Below are positions 26,974-36,109 of a stretch of DNA of 64,000 nucleotides, one piece after another (the first letter of the stretch is position 1; every line of letters starts with the position of its first letter). The notes beneath the pieces are model-generated. The model was not told the DNA's origin. It saw only the letters and a list, made by a program, of their open reading frames with translations, and made no database searches. The position numbers and the translations under genes were made by a program. The stretch is from Mucilaginibacter sp. cycad4. GTDB taxonomy: Bacteria > Bacteroidota > Bacteroidia > Sphingobacteriales > Sphingobacteriaceae. Location of the stretch: the NCBI RefSeq assembly GCF_034263275.1, contig NZ_CP139559.1, positions 1,240,001 to 1,304,000 of the forward strand, given 5' to 3'.

Positions 26974-29700
26974 ATGATCAATAAACTTTACCTCTTATTC
27001 CTGTTTTCCTTATCCACAACCATTGCCCTGGCACAAACCGGGGGGATAAAAGGCCAAATAATTGATGCGCAAACAAAAGAACCGTTAAGCGGCGCCTTTG
27101 TCCATTTTGATAACAAAAATGGAGGTTCGGTTACCGATGTATTTGGTAATTATTCGCTCACGGGTGTTAGCCCCGGATCGTATAAGCTTAAAGTAAAATA
27201 TATTGGCTATACCGAGTACAAGCAGGATGTTACTGTTACAGTCAATCAGGTAGCGGTAATTAATATCCGGCTTTCAGAAAAGCCTGAAGAACTTAAAACC
27301 GTTAAAGTTTACGGAATAATCAACGCCGAGTCTGAATCATCATCCCGCCGGAAGGAAAATAAGGCCGACAATATTATTAATGTTTTATCGGCACAAGCTA
27401 TGCAGCGATCGCCGGATATTAATGCCGCAAACGCCCTGCAGCGTGTTTCAGCGGTAACTATCCAGCGCAATAGCGGTTCGGATGAAGCATTTGCCATTAT
27501 CAGAGGGTTGGAACCACGTTATAACAATACTTTAGTTAATGGTGTTAAGGTTACCAGTCCCGATCCTGTTTCAAGGTTCATTTCATTAAGTATAGTCCCT
27601 TCCGATCTGTTAGAGAGTATAGAGGTAAGCAAAAGTCTTACCCCTGAGATGGAAGGCGATGCAATAGGCGGTACTGTAAACCTTATTTTTAAGGATGCTC
27701 CCGAATATGAGTATTTTAAAGCAAATGGTTCAATAGGTTACAGTGCTATTTTCTTTAACCGCAGATTTGATGATTTCAGCCATGGCGCGGTACAAAGCAA
27801 AAGCCCAATCGGAAGATTTGGAGCTGGTTATAATGCCCCTCCGGGTTATTTTTCAAGAGCAAATCTCGACTTTACAAAAAAGAACGCCCCGCCAACTTCA
27901 TTGCTTGGGTTTACTTATGGACGCAGGTTCCTGAAAAATAAATTAGGGTTTATAGTTGCCGATAGTTATCAAAACCAGTTTTACGGAACAAATTCGGAGT
28001 TTAACGTTGCTCAGCCTGATATCAGAGCGGGTAAAAATTTCCAGCCGGTTATTGCCGATGTGGCCAATCGCAGTTATTCAACCCAACAGTTAAATAATGG
28101 GCTTTCTGCACATCTTGATTATAAGTTTGATGACAATAACAAAATAAGTGTTGATAACGTTTTTCTTTACACTCACCTTGCACAAACGCGTTTAAGTATA
28201 GACACTTCCATATTGGGAGGCAACGGCGGCAGGATAGGACCGGGTACAGGTACGGTGTTTAATGATGATCGTTCAAATATCCAAAATCAATATGTCGAAA
28301 ACCTGAAGCTAAGCGGCAAACACGTTATAAAAAAACATTTCCTTTTTGACTGGGCCGGTGTTTACAGCAATGCTACCCAAAATGCTCCCGACAGGGCTGA
28401 TATCTCCATCAACCATTTAATTAATCCCGATTTTACAAGCACCCCCGATTATTTTGATAATATATCGAGGATTTGGCAAAAAAGCGGGAATAAAGACCTG
28501 AGCGCTATGGTCAATATCGGGTATAAGGCAGGTCTTGGCGATAAAAGTGCTATCGAATTAAAAGCCGGTGGCCTTTACAGGCACAGTACACGTTATAACC
28601 ATCAAAACGAATACATTTTGCGGCCGGCAGCTACTGCCAACGGCGGCAAAAGCGGCTTTACCGATATCTACTCGGCCAATTTTGTAGTTTACAATCAAAC
28701 TGGTACCGATCAAAGCGATAAAACCAATTACACCGCTTACGAGGACATAACTGCCGGTTACGGCGAAGTTAAACTTGTACTGGACAATTTGGCCGTTATT
28801 GGTGGTGTACGTATTGAAGGTACCAAACAGGGATATGATACCCATCCGGTAGTATTGGACATCCGCAGTAATGCAAAGAAGACCTACACCGACATTTTGC
28901 CAAGTGTTCAGTTAAAATATAAGCTTACTGAAAATTCAAACTTACGGGCATCTTATTTTAAATCGATAGCACGCCCGGCGTTGTATGAGCTGGTACCAAC
29001 CCCAACCCTTGGTGAAAGTACCGATGTTACCGGTAATCCGCTTGTAAAACATACTGAAGCCGATAACTATGATATCCGTTATGAACTGTTTCCTGGAAAA
29101 GAAGAGCAATTGTTTGTTGGCGGGTTTTACAAGAATATCATCAACCCCATTGAGTTTGCTTTAAATGATTCGCAAAACGGGCAGCTTAATACTTCGCCGC
29201 AAAACTTTGGTACGGCCAAGGTAACCGGTGCGGAAATAGTTTACAGCAAGTATTTTGGTGATCTCGGGGTATCAGGTAACTACACCTATACCTATTCTAA
29301 TATAAAAACTACAAAAATTTATACTTCTACTGATGCAAACGGGGTATCTACTTCAGTACCGAAATTGCAAAGCCGTCCTTTACAGGGACAAACCGGCGAT
29401 GTACTGAACCTGTCACTATTATACAAAAATGATAAGCAAAAGGCATTTGTTCAATTAGCCTATACATACACCAGTAAAACGCTTTCACTGATCTATCCAA
29501 ATTACGGATATGACTATTATCAGCAGCCGCAATCGTTCCTGGCACTATCGGGAGAAAAGCAGGTAGCAAAGCATCTTATCCTAACAGTTAAAGTAAATAA
29601 TATACTTAACACACCCACAACAGTGCTTATTAACAACCTGGTGCAATCAAAAGATTTGTACAATGTGAGTTTCAATGCAGGTTTCAGGTATTCATTATAA
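26974..29700 (+). CDS. TonB-dependent outer-membrane receptor with carboxypeptidase-regulatory-like N-terminus (operon A)
   Basis: A 908-residue protein. The ATG at 26974 opens a signal peptide (MINKLYLLFLFSLSTTIALAQ). A CarboxypepD_reg-like domain covers about 23-110 (IKGQIIDAQTKEPLSGAFV). The plug domain follows, with ANALQRVSAVTIQRNSGSDE, FAIIRGLEPRYNNTLVNGVK and GDAIGGTVNL. The rest is a 22-strand barrel ending in an aromatic-rich strand (NVSFNAGFRYSL). It is a non-SusC type receptor. It is closely related in order and motifs to the receptor at 33270-36098, and the two share an upstream element. The next gene, 12 nt on, codes for a beta-helix lipoprotein in the place SusD usually takes. 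The ligand is unknown; a phosphatase later in the operon hints at organic phosphate. Confidence 0.92.
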   Translation: MINKLYLLFLFSLSTTIALAQTGGIKGQIIDAQTKEPLSGAFVHFDNKNGGSVTDVFGNYSLTGVSPGSYKLKVKYIGYTEYKQDVTVTVNQVAVINIRLSEKPEELKTVKVYGIINAESESSSRRKENKADNIINVLSAQAMQRSPDINAANALQRVSAVTIQRNSGSDEAFAIIRGLEPRYNNTLVNGVKVTSPDPVSRFISLSIVPSDLLESIEVSKSLTPEMEGDAIGGTVNLIFKDAPEYEYFKANGSIGYSAIFFNRRFDDFSHGAVQSKSPIGRFGAGYNAPPGYFSRANLDFTKKNAPPTSLLGFTYGRRFLKNKLGFIVADSYQNQFYGTNSEFNVAQPDIRAGKNFQPVIADVANRSYSTQQLNNGLSAHLDYKFDDNNKISVDNVFLYTHLAQTRLSIDTSILGGNGGRIGPGTGTVFNDDRSNIQNQYVENLKLSGKHVIKKHFLFDWAGVYSNATQNAPDRADISINHLINPDFTSTPDYFDNISRIWQKSGNKDLSAMVNIGYKAGLGDKSAIELKAGGLYRHSTRYNHQNEYILRPAATANGGKSGFTDIYSANFVVYNQTGTDQSDKTNYTAYEDITAGYGEVKLVLDNLAVIGGVRIEGTKQGYDTHPVVLDIRSNAKKTYTDILPSVQLKYKLTENSNLRASYFKSIARPALYELVPTPTLGESTDVTGNPLVKHTEADNYDIRYELFPGKEEQLFVGGFYKNIINPIEFALNDSQNGQLNTSPQNFGTAKVTGAEIVYSKYFGDLGVSGNYTYTYSNIKTTKIYTSTDANGVSTSVPKLQSRPLQGQTGDVLNLSLLYKNDKQKAFVQLAYTYTSKTLSLIYPNYGYDYYQQPQSFLALSGEKQVAKHLILTVKVNNILNTPTTVLINNLVQSKDLYNVSFNAGFRYSL

Positions 29701-29712
29701 AAGCATCAAATC

Positions 29713-30921
29713 ATGAAAGCAAAATATATAATTATGTTAGCAGTTGGCTTCATGGCAACTGTGACTTTTAATAGCTGTAAAAAAGCAGAGTTAACTACGT
29801 TTACGCAAATCAAGATCCCAACTTCAAGTCCGATACAGCCAGGTAATATCAGTGGATTTGTTAAAGGCACCCTGGTAACAGGCGAAACTTACAATATTAC
29901 TGCCGATGTTACCGTAAAAAAAGGCGATACGCTTTATGCCCAGCCTGGTGCAAACATAATTGTTAAAAACAATGCGCAGATAACTATCCAGGGTGTTTTA
30001 AAACTGGTAGGTACTAAAGATCAGCCGGTAAATTTTAATTCAGATACCAACAAACCCGGTACCTGGGGTGGTTTTCAATGTGATACGGCGCAGGCAATAA
30101 CCATTATCTGGACACATGTCGACAATACCGGCGGGCCCGATGCTTCCGGAAGTGCGCGGGGGACGTTAAAGGTTAAGGCGGCTATAAATGTAGATATTGA
30201 GGATTCATGGTTTACCAACGGGCAGGATGACCTGATGGCTTTGAGCAACGGTGCCAAAGTAACCATTTTACGAAACACTATCAGCTCATCGGGTAGTACC
30301 GATGGCGAAGGCATTAACCTGAAAACGGGCGTTACCGGTACAGTAGCTTATAATGTGATTTTTAGCCAGGCAGGTTCGGGGGTTAAGCTGGAAACCAGTT
30401 CGAGCAAGCCTTTTCCGCAAACCGAGGTTAATGTGTATAACAACACCCTGGTTTCAAATGGCTGGCGAAGAGGTTCGGCTGAGCCGGGTAGGGCTGTTTC
30501 TGTGGGCGTAAATGCTATCGGTCATATTTTTAATAATATCATTGTTAACGATTACCATGGTATCGAACTGTTTGACGATGGCGATATCACACATACCACC
30601 TACGGCAATAACCTTTTTTATGCCACGGTTGATACCTATGCCGACTTAGTTGACCCTACGTTAAAGATCAATATCAGGGATGGGTTTTACCCTGCATCAG
30701 GTTTAGGGAAACCACAAGCTACCGACCTGATTTCAAAAAAGATTGGCGATAAGGACCCGCTGTTTATAAAGTTTGATGGAACGGTTGCTGCACCTAACGG
30801 ATTCCCTAATACCAATGATTTCCATCTGCAAAGTACATCGCCTGCATTCAGTGCCGGTAATACGCAATACAATCTTGACCTGGGCGCTTATACCAGTGAT
30901 GGTAACGGTAACAAACATTAA
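29713..30921 (+). CDS. Parallel beta-helix lipoprotein (operon A)
   Basis: A 402-residue lipoprotein with signal and lipobox TVTFNSC (Cys22). The body shows repeated short strands with N and G turns (VKKGDTLYAQPGANIIVKNNAQITIQGVLKLVGT), the pattern of a right-handed parallel beta-helix. Blocks such as WTHVDNTGG, IEDSWFTNGQDDLMALSNGAK and VYNNTLVSNGW recur in nearly the same order in the protein at 36110-37537, so the two are paralogues. No lyase active site is evident. It is expected on the cell surface next to the TonB receptor and may capture its ligand. The name is structural; function is not known. Confidence 0.75.
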   Translation: MKAKYIIMLAVGFMATVTFNSCKKAELTTFTQIKIPTSSPIQPGNISGFVKGTLVTGETYNITADVTVKKGDTLYAQPGANIIVKNNAQITIQGVLKLVGTKDQPVNFNSDTNKPGTWGGFQCDTAQAITIIWTHVDNTGGPDASGSARGTLKVKAAINVDIEDSWFTNGQDDLMALSNGAKVTILRNTISSSGSTDGEGINLKTGVTGTVAYNVIFSQAGSGVKLETSSSKPFPQTEVNVYNNTLVSNGWRRGSAEPGRAVSVGVNAIGHIFNNIIVNDYHGIELFDDGDITHTTYGNNLFYATVDTYADLVDPTLKINIRDGFYPASGLGKPQATDLISKKIGDKDPLFIKFDGTVAAPNGFPNTNDFHLQSTSPAFSAGNTQYNLDLGAYTSDGNGNKH

Positions 30922-30957
30922 GCACCAGTAAATCAGAATAACTAATTAAAACAAAAC

Positions 30958-31959
30958 ATGAAAAAAATAGCGTTATTATTTCTTTTAAATGCAGGCCTGT
31001 TTTCGGGCGCATCAAAGGTATTTGCACAAAATTATGTATTAGATAAAACCATTGCTTTACCCGGCAATGGCGGTTATGATTATGTTTTTATTGATCAGCC
31101 TAATCATACTTTATATGCATCGCACGGCACCGAGGTAAATGTGGTCGACCTGAAAACTGAAACAGTTAAAGGTACTATCATCGATATGAAAGGTGTACAC
31201 GGAATTGCTGTTGATAATGAGCTTAATAAAGGTTTTATAAGCGATGGCAAAGCGGACGAGGTTATTGTATTTGATATCAAAACACTGGCTGTAATAACCC
31301 GTATCCCCTTAGATCATAAAGGTGCCGATGCCATTATTTTTGATCCGTATTCGAAAAATATCTTCACGTTTAACGGGCATAGCAGCAGTTCATGTGTTAT
31401 TGATCCGATGTCAATGAAACAGGTAACATCAATTGATATGGGCGGGGCTCCAGAATTTGCAGTGGCCGATGGTAAAGGAACTATTTACAATAACCTGGAA
31501 GATAAAAGCAGCCTGAATGTAATTAATACAAAAACATTAAAGGTTACCAAAAATTATACTTTAAGTCCCTGCGGTGGGCCAACAGGCATAGCTATGGATA
31601 AAGAGCACCAAAAGCTGTTTACCGTTTGCCGCGAAAATAAAGGACTTAGCGTAGTTGATATCCCTACAGGTAAAGTGATCCAAACCCTGCCGATTGGCGC
31701 AGGTGTCGATGCAGTGGTATATGACCCCGCTCAAAAAATGCTTATAGCCTCAAATGGTGATGGAACTGCCAGTATATTTAAACAAAATGCTCCCGGCACT
31801 TATAGCGCTGTACAAACCTTAACCACTCAATACCGCGCTAAAACAATGGCTATTGATCTGGATACACATAAGCTTTACTTTCCGGTTGCCGATTATGAGA
31901 AGGGCACCAAAACTATGCTGCCTGGCACCTTTAAGTTACTTGTTTACCGCCAGCAATAA
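30958..31959 (+). CDS. Secreted YncE-like beta-propeller protein
   Basis: A 333-residue protein with signal peptide (MKKIALLFLLNAGLFSGASKVFAQ). It is followed by seven or so propeller blades with the YVTN/YncE pattern (HTLYASHGTEVNVVDLKTETV, KNIFTFNGHSSSSCVIDPMSMK, QKLFTVCRENKGLSVVDIPTGKV). In other bacteria YncE is tied to iron or nutrient stress, and such propellers often sit next to TonB receptors. It probably binds a ligand or protein in the periplasm. It is 36 nt after the beta-helix gene and 7 nt before the phosphatase gene. Confidence 0.8.
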   Translation: MKKIALLFLLNAGLFSGASKVFAQNYVLDKTIALPGNGGYDYVFIDQPNHTLYASHGTEVNVVDLKTETVKGTIIDMKGVHGIAVDNELNKGFISDGKADEVIVFDIKTLAVITRIPLDHKGADAIIFDPYSKNIFTFNGHSSSSCVIDPMSMKQVTSIDMGGAPEFAVADGKGTIYNNLEDKSSLNVINTKTLKVTKNYTLSPCGGPTGIAMDKEHQKLFTVCRENKGLSVVDIPTGKVIQTLPIGAGVDAVVYDPAQKMLIASNGDGTASIFKQNAPGTYSAVQTLTTQYRAKTMAIDLDTHKLYFPVADYEKGTKTMLPGTFKLLVYRQQ

Positions 31960-31966
31960 TATTGAG

Positions 31967-32998
31967 ATGAAAAGAAGAGACTTCGTAAAAAATACCGCAC
32001 TATCCGCAATAGGGGCTTCATTTATTGCGCCTTTGAGCACTTTTGCTGCAAAAGGGGCAACACATTTAACGAGCGAAGAACTTACATTGCTGCCGGCAAT
32101 TAAAGATGATTACTCCCTGCATTTTATGGCACTGGGCGATTGGGGCCGTAACGGCGAATATGACCAGATGGAAGTTGGAAAACAAATGGGCCTTTGGGGG
32201 GCTGCACATCCAAATGATTTTGTGATTTCGGTTGGCGATAACTTTTATCCTAAAGGTGTTGTAAGCGAGTTTGACCCGTTATGGCATTATTCGTTCGAGA
32301 ATATTTACACCGCTCATTCATTGCAATGCGACTGGTATCCGGTTTTTGGCAATCACGATTACCACTCGGATGTTGACGCCCAGATCAGGTACAGTAAAAT
32401 AAGCCGCCGCTGGAGTATGCCGGCGCGGTATTACTCAAAAGAGATAAGTCTGAATAAGGGAAAAAACAAGGAAGACGAGGCGGTTAAGAAAGAATCAAAG
32501 GATAATAAAAAGCCAACTAAGGCTAAAGCACTTTTAATATTTATTGATACCGACCCGATGTTACATGAAGCACAGGCTGAGTATGTTGAAAAGGAAATGC
32601 AATGGCTGAGCCAAACATTATCAAATGCTTCTGCAGATGTGAAATGGAAAATTGTAATCGGGCATCATCCATATTATACAGTTGGACCCCGAATTGAAAA
32701 TTACGATACTTTAACTATACGTAAGGCATTGACCAAAACCTTTGAAGAGCATAAAGTTGATGTTTACCTTTCAGGCCACGAGCATTCATTGCAACACCTA
32801 AAGCCCGAAGGCTTCACGCATCAGTTTATTTCAGGTGCAGGTTCTGAGCTTACAAAAGTTACAGCAGGTGTTTCCTACAGCCGTTTCCAGGCTTCCGAAC
32901 ATGGGTTTATGTATTTTGCCATAGATGAGAAACGATTAAATGTAAGGGCGATAAATTACCAGGGAGAGGTACTCTATCAAACTGAACTTACTAAATAA
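31967..32998 (+). CDS. Secreted TRAP-type purple acid phosphatase (metallophosphoesterase)
   Basis: A 343-residue protein. I start at ATG 31967 because it opens a twin-arginine-like signal (MKRRDFVKNTALSAIGASF); the longer frame to 31853 overlaps the YncE gene in another frame. All metal-site motifs of tartrate-resistant acid phosphatases are present: LGDWG, VGDNFYPKG, FGNHDY, IGHHPYYT and LSGHEHSLQH, with the extra Tyr of the GDNFY motif that ligates iron. It likely hydrolyses phosphomonoesters in the periplasm or outside. A Lys-rich insertion (around residues 165-185) is unusual. Last gene of operon A; a hairpin follows at 33010-33030. Confidence 0.88.
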   Translation: MKRRDFVKNTALSAIGASFIAPLSTFAAKGATHLTSEELTLLPAIKDDYSLHFMALGDWGRNGEYDQMEVGKQMGLWGAAHPNDFVISVGDNFYPKGVVSEFDPLWHYSFENIYTAHSLQCDWYPVFGNHDYHSDVDAQIRYSKISRRWSMPARYYSKEISLNKGKNKEDEAVKKESKDNKKPTKAKALLIFIDTDPMLHEAQAEYVEKEMQWLSQTLSNASADVKWKIVIGHHPYYTVGPRIENYDTLTIRKALTKTFEEHKVDVYLSGHEHSLQHLKPEGFTHQFISGAGSELTKVTAGVSYSRFQASEHGFMYFAIDEKRLNVRAINYQGEVLYQTELTK

Positions 32999-33009
32999 AA
33001 AACGAATAA

Positions 33010-33030
33010 ACACAAGGGGCTTCCTTGTGT
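33010..33030 (+). terminator. Hairpin after operon A
   Basis: ACACAAGG (33010-33017) pairs with CCTTGTGT (33023-33030) over a 5-nt loop, 11 nt after the phosphatase stop. No T run follows, so termination is likely but not certain. Confidence 0.45.
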
Positions 33031-33050
33031 AACGCGGCTTTTCAACTCAA

Positions 33051-33082
33051 GTTTACAGCCTATCAAAAGGTAAGCTGTAAAC
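33051..33082 (+). repeat. Inverted repeat between operons A and B
   Basis: GTTTACAGC (33051-33059) is the perfect reverse complement of GCTGTAAAC (33074-33082), with a 14-nt spacer. It may be a second hairpin of the terminator region or an operator for operon B. Confidence 0.45.
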
Positions 33083-33207
33083 ATAACTACTAATATCTGC
33101 TGATTATATTGGCGATTTTTTTAATATAAGAAAGGCTTTCGAAGCACTTTTAACCACAGTAATATTATGTGCATGTTAAGTTTTGGTTATGTATTATTCA
33201 TGAACTC

Positions 33208-33232
33208 CTTTATTCAATTTTTCTCCAGTTTT
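33208..33232 (+). promoter_or_regulatory. 25-nt element shared upstream of both beta-helix/TonB-receptor operons (copy 2)
   Basis: It reads CTTTATTCAATTTTT, then CTCCAG, then TTTT, 37 nt before the second receptor ATG, and matches copy 1 (26917-26941) at 22 of 25 bases. Flanking sequence is mostly unlike between the two loci, so this stretch stands out. Confidence 0.5.
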
Positions 33233-33269
33233 CGGCGGGTTTCTTTGTGAAAAATTAAACCCGTTGTTC

Positions 33270-36098
33270 ATGAAACACTTCTACTTTCTTAACAGGCTGT
33301 TGTTATTATTCTCAATATGCCTGCTATTTTCCTTTGCGGCTACGGCTCAAACTATAAAGGGAAAGGTAACCGATGCTAAAACCGGCGAGCCCCTTACCGG
33401 TGCAACTGTACATTTAACCCAGGATGGGCTTAGCAAATTTGTTGCGGTTAACCTCAATGGCTCTTATAGCTTCAAAAATTTAAAGAACGGCCCTTATAAA
33501 ATACAGGTGAATTATGTTGGTTATGGTCCCTCTAAAATTAATGAAGGTAATGTTACATCCGGTGCTGAAGCAATTACGGTAAACATTGCCCTGCAGGATG
33601 CCAGTATGCAAATGACCGAAATACAGGTTAAAGGTGAAGCAAATAAGGAAAGCGACCATGCTGTACGTGGTATTGAGAAACATGCCCCGATGGTTATCAA
33701 CGTGCTTTCGGCAAATACCATTAAACTATTGCCCGATGTTACAGTGGCCAATGCTTTACAACGTGTTAGTGGCGTAACCATTCAGCGTTCGGCAAGCGGA
33801 GAGGGGCGTTATGCTATTATCAGGGGGATGGACCAGCGTTACAACTCAACCCTGGTAAATGGTATTAAAATACCAAGCCCGGATGCCCAGTACCGTTTTG
33901 TGCCTATGGATATATTCCCTTCAGAAATGCTGGAAAGGCTTGAGGTGATCAAGGCCCTTACACCAAGTATGGAAGGCGATGCTATTGGCGGTGTAATGAA
34001 CCTGGTAATGAAAAGCGCGCCAAGTCAGTTTACTTTCAGCGCTAACGTATCAGGCGGCTTTTCTACCCTGTTTTCATCAAGCCGCCCGTTTGTTGGTTTT
34101 AGCGCATCTCCCAACAGCAAATCGCCGGCAGCCATTAATGGCAATAGCTATGCTGCTACTTATGCTGATTTTAGTAATAAAGCACTTACAAGCGATAAAA
34201 ATATATCAACCCCATTTAGCTCAACTGCTGGTATCACTATTGGCGATAGGTTTTTAAACAAGAAACTGGGCGTTATCGTATCGGCAAGCTACCAGAATAT
34301 ATACCGTGGCTCTAACTCAAAACAACTTACACCAAACGCGCAGCCATCTGCTATTCCATTGCCTAACTCGCCGCAGTTTTCTGACGCTTATGACCGCACT
34401 TATTCAACACAAACCGAACGTGTAGGTATCCACAATAAAATTGATTACGCTTTTGACGACAGAAACAAGATCTCGTTATATAACCTTTACATTCATCAAA
34501 GCGAATTTGAATCACGCTTTACTTCTGATACACTGGGCCTTGGTTTAAACTCAACAGGTTTAAGCAAACAGATCACCATTTCAAACAGAAGCACTTTAAC
34601 CAAGCAAAATATTTATAACTCAACTTTGCATGGTGATCACCTGCTTGGTAAGGAGTGGCGTTTTAGCTGGGATGGAGTATATTCTGAAGCCACCAGGCAT
34701 CAGCCCGATAGAACGGAATTTTTCTATGATGCCAATAAAACATTAAATAACTCAGGAGCTGTAACTGCCGAAGTTGATAACAACACCCAGTTAGATCATC
34801 ATTGGGAAAATAACAAAGACCGCGACCTTTCAGGATATGCAAATGTGGTTTATACGCCAACAATTGCCGGCAAGGTTGTTGAATTTTCAACCGGAGGTTT
34901 ATATCGCCACAAAGTAAGGGATGCTGATTACATCACTTATTCATTAACCGGCGGTAAATCAACATTGTTTAACAATAACTTTAATTCTATCCCTTTTGCA
35001 TTTAAATCGGCAGCGGATGGTATCGGCAGCAACAATCCTGATCTGCAAAATAATTACCATGTAAGGGAAAACGATAACGCCGAATATTTACAGGTTAAGT
35101 TTGATCTGTTTCCGAAACTCCAGGTATTGGGCGGTGTACGGATTGAAAATACTGATTTAACTTATGCAACTCAGTCGCCTGAAACAGTTACGCAGAGAAG
35201 CGGTAATATTAAATATACCGATGTATTGCCAAGCATTCACTTGAGGTATCAACTAACCGACAATCAAAATATTCGCGCATCATACTTTGCGGCGATAAGT
35301 CGCCCGGGTTTTGGCGAACAGGTGCCATATAAAGTTAACGATGAGTATTATGATAGGGTAGGTAATCCTTACTTAAAACATATCACTGCGGATAATTACG
35401 ATATACGCTACGAATTTTTTCCGGGTGGGGCCGATCAGCTATTTTTAGGCTCGTTCTACAAAAAGATTTATAATCCTATTGAGTATTTTGTTGTTCGTAA
35501 CGGTGGTCCGAGTGATCAGGTTATTAAACCTCAAAATGATCCGGGTAATGCTACCAATTATGGTTTTGAAGCTTTGGCTACTAAATTTTTTGGTGTGATA
35601 GGCTTTTCAGTTAACTATACTTATACCCACTCAAGGATAACCACTGCCAAATTATTGTATTCAAATGATCCTACTTTAGGTTTACAGCAAACCAATGTGA
35701 ATGAAACACGTCCGCTGCAAGGTCAGGCCGATCATGTGGGCAACGCATCAGTATTATTTAAGAGCCCCAAATTGGGTTTGGATATGCAGCTGGCCTTTGT
35801 TTATACCGGCGAGCGCCTGGCACAGGTATCACCATATTATAACCTCGATTTTTACCAGCACGCCTACAATCAGTTAGATTTTTCTTTCGAAAAAACTATC
35901 GCCAAGAGGCTTTCTTTTTATGGTAAGGTTAATAACATCACCAACGCGGCCAGCAAAATTTATTTAAAATTCCCCCATGGCAGCCTTGATGCAAAGCAGC
36001 AGGAGTTTTTAGGGAAACAGGACATTGCAGGCCAAACACTTGTACAAAGCAACTATTACAAAACACTATTCCTTGGTGGTTTCAGGTATAAATTATAA
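33270..36098 (+). CDS. TonB-dependent outer-membrane receptor with carboxypeptidase-regulatory-like N-terminus (operon B)
   Basis: A 942-residue receptor starting at ATG 33270 (MKHFYFLNRLLLLFSICLL, cleaved after FAATAQ). A CarboxypepD_reg-like domain spans about 25-105 (IKGKVTDAKTGEPLTGATV). The plug has ANALQRVSGVTIQRSASGEG, AIIRGMDQRYNSTLVNGIK and GDAIGGVMNLVMKSAP. The barrel ends GGFRYKL. It is a paralogue of the receptor at 26974-29700, sharing motif order along the whole length, including LPSxxLxYxLT and the NYDIRYExFPGxxxQLFxGxFYKxIxNPIE block. It is followed by the second beta-helix lipoprotein gene after 11 nt. Ligand unknown, but it probably differs somewhat from that of receptor A. 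Confidence 0.92.
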   Translation: MKHFYFLNRLLLLFSICLLFSFAATAQTIKGKVTDAKTGEPLTGATVHLTQDGLSKFVAVNLNGSYSFKNLKNGPYKIQVNYVGYGPSKINEGNVTSGAEAITVNIALQDASMQMTEIQVKGEANKESDHAVRGIEKHAPMVINVLSANTIKLLPDVTVANALQRVSGVTIQRSASGEGRYAIIRGMDQRYNSTLVNGIKIPSPDAQYRFVPMDIFPSEMLERLEVIKALTPSMEGDAIGGVMNLVMKSAPSQFTFSANVSGGFSTLFSSSRPFVGFSASPNSKSPAAINGNSYAATYADFSNKALTSDKNISTPFSSTAGITIGDRFLNKKLGVIVSASYQNIYRGSNSKQLTPNAQPSAIPLPNSPQFSDAYDRTYSTQTERVGIHNKIDYAFDDRNKISLYNLYIHQSEFESRFTSDTLGLGLNSTGLSKQITISNRSTLTKQNIYNSTLHGDHLLGKEWRFSWDGVYSEATRHQPDRTEFFYDANKTLNNSGAVTAEVDNNTQLDHHWENNKDRDLSGYANVVYTPTIAGKVVEFSTGGLYRHKVRDADYITYSLTGGKSTLFNNNFNSIPFAFKSAADGIGSNNPDLQNNYHVRENDNAEYLQVKFDLFPKLQVLGGVRIENTDLTYATQSPETVTQRSGNIKYTDVLPSIHLRYQLTDNQNIRASYFAAISRPGFGEQVPYKVNDEYYDRVGNPYLKHITADNYDIRYEFFPGGADQLFLGSFYKKIYNPIEYFVVRNGGPSDQVIKPQNDPGNATNYGFEALATKFFGVIGFSVNYTYTHSRITTAKLLYSNDPTLGLQQTNVNETRPLQGQADHVGNASVLFKSPKLGLDMQLAFVYTGERLAQVSPYYNLDFYQHAYNQLDFSFEKTIAKRLSFYGKVNNITNAASKIYLKFPHGSLDAKQQEFLGKQDIAGQTLVQSNYYKTLFLGGFRYKL

Positions 36099-36109
36099 TA
36101 AACGAAACG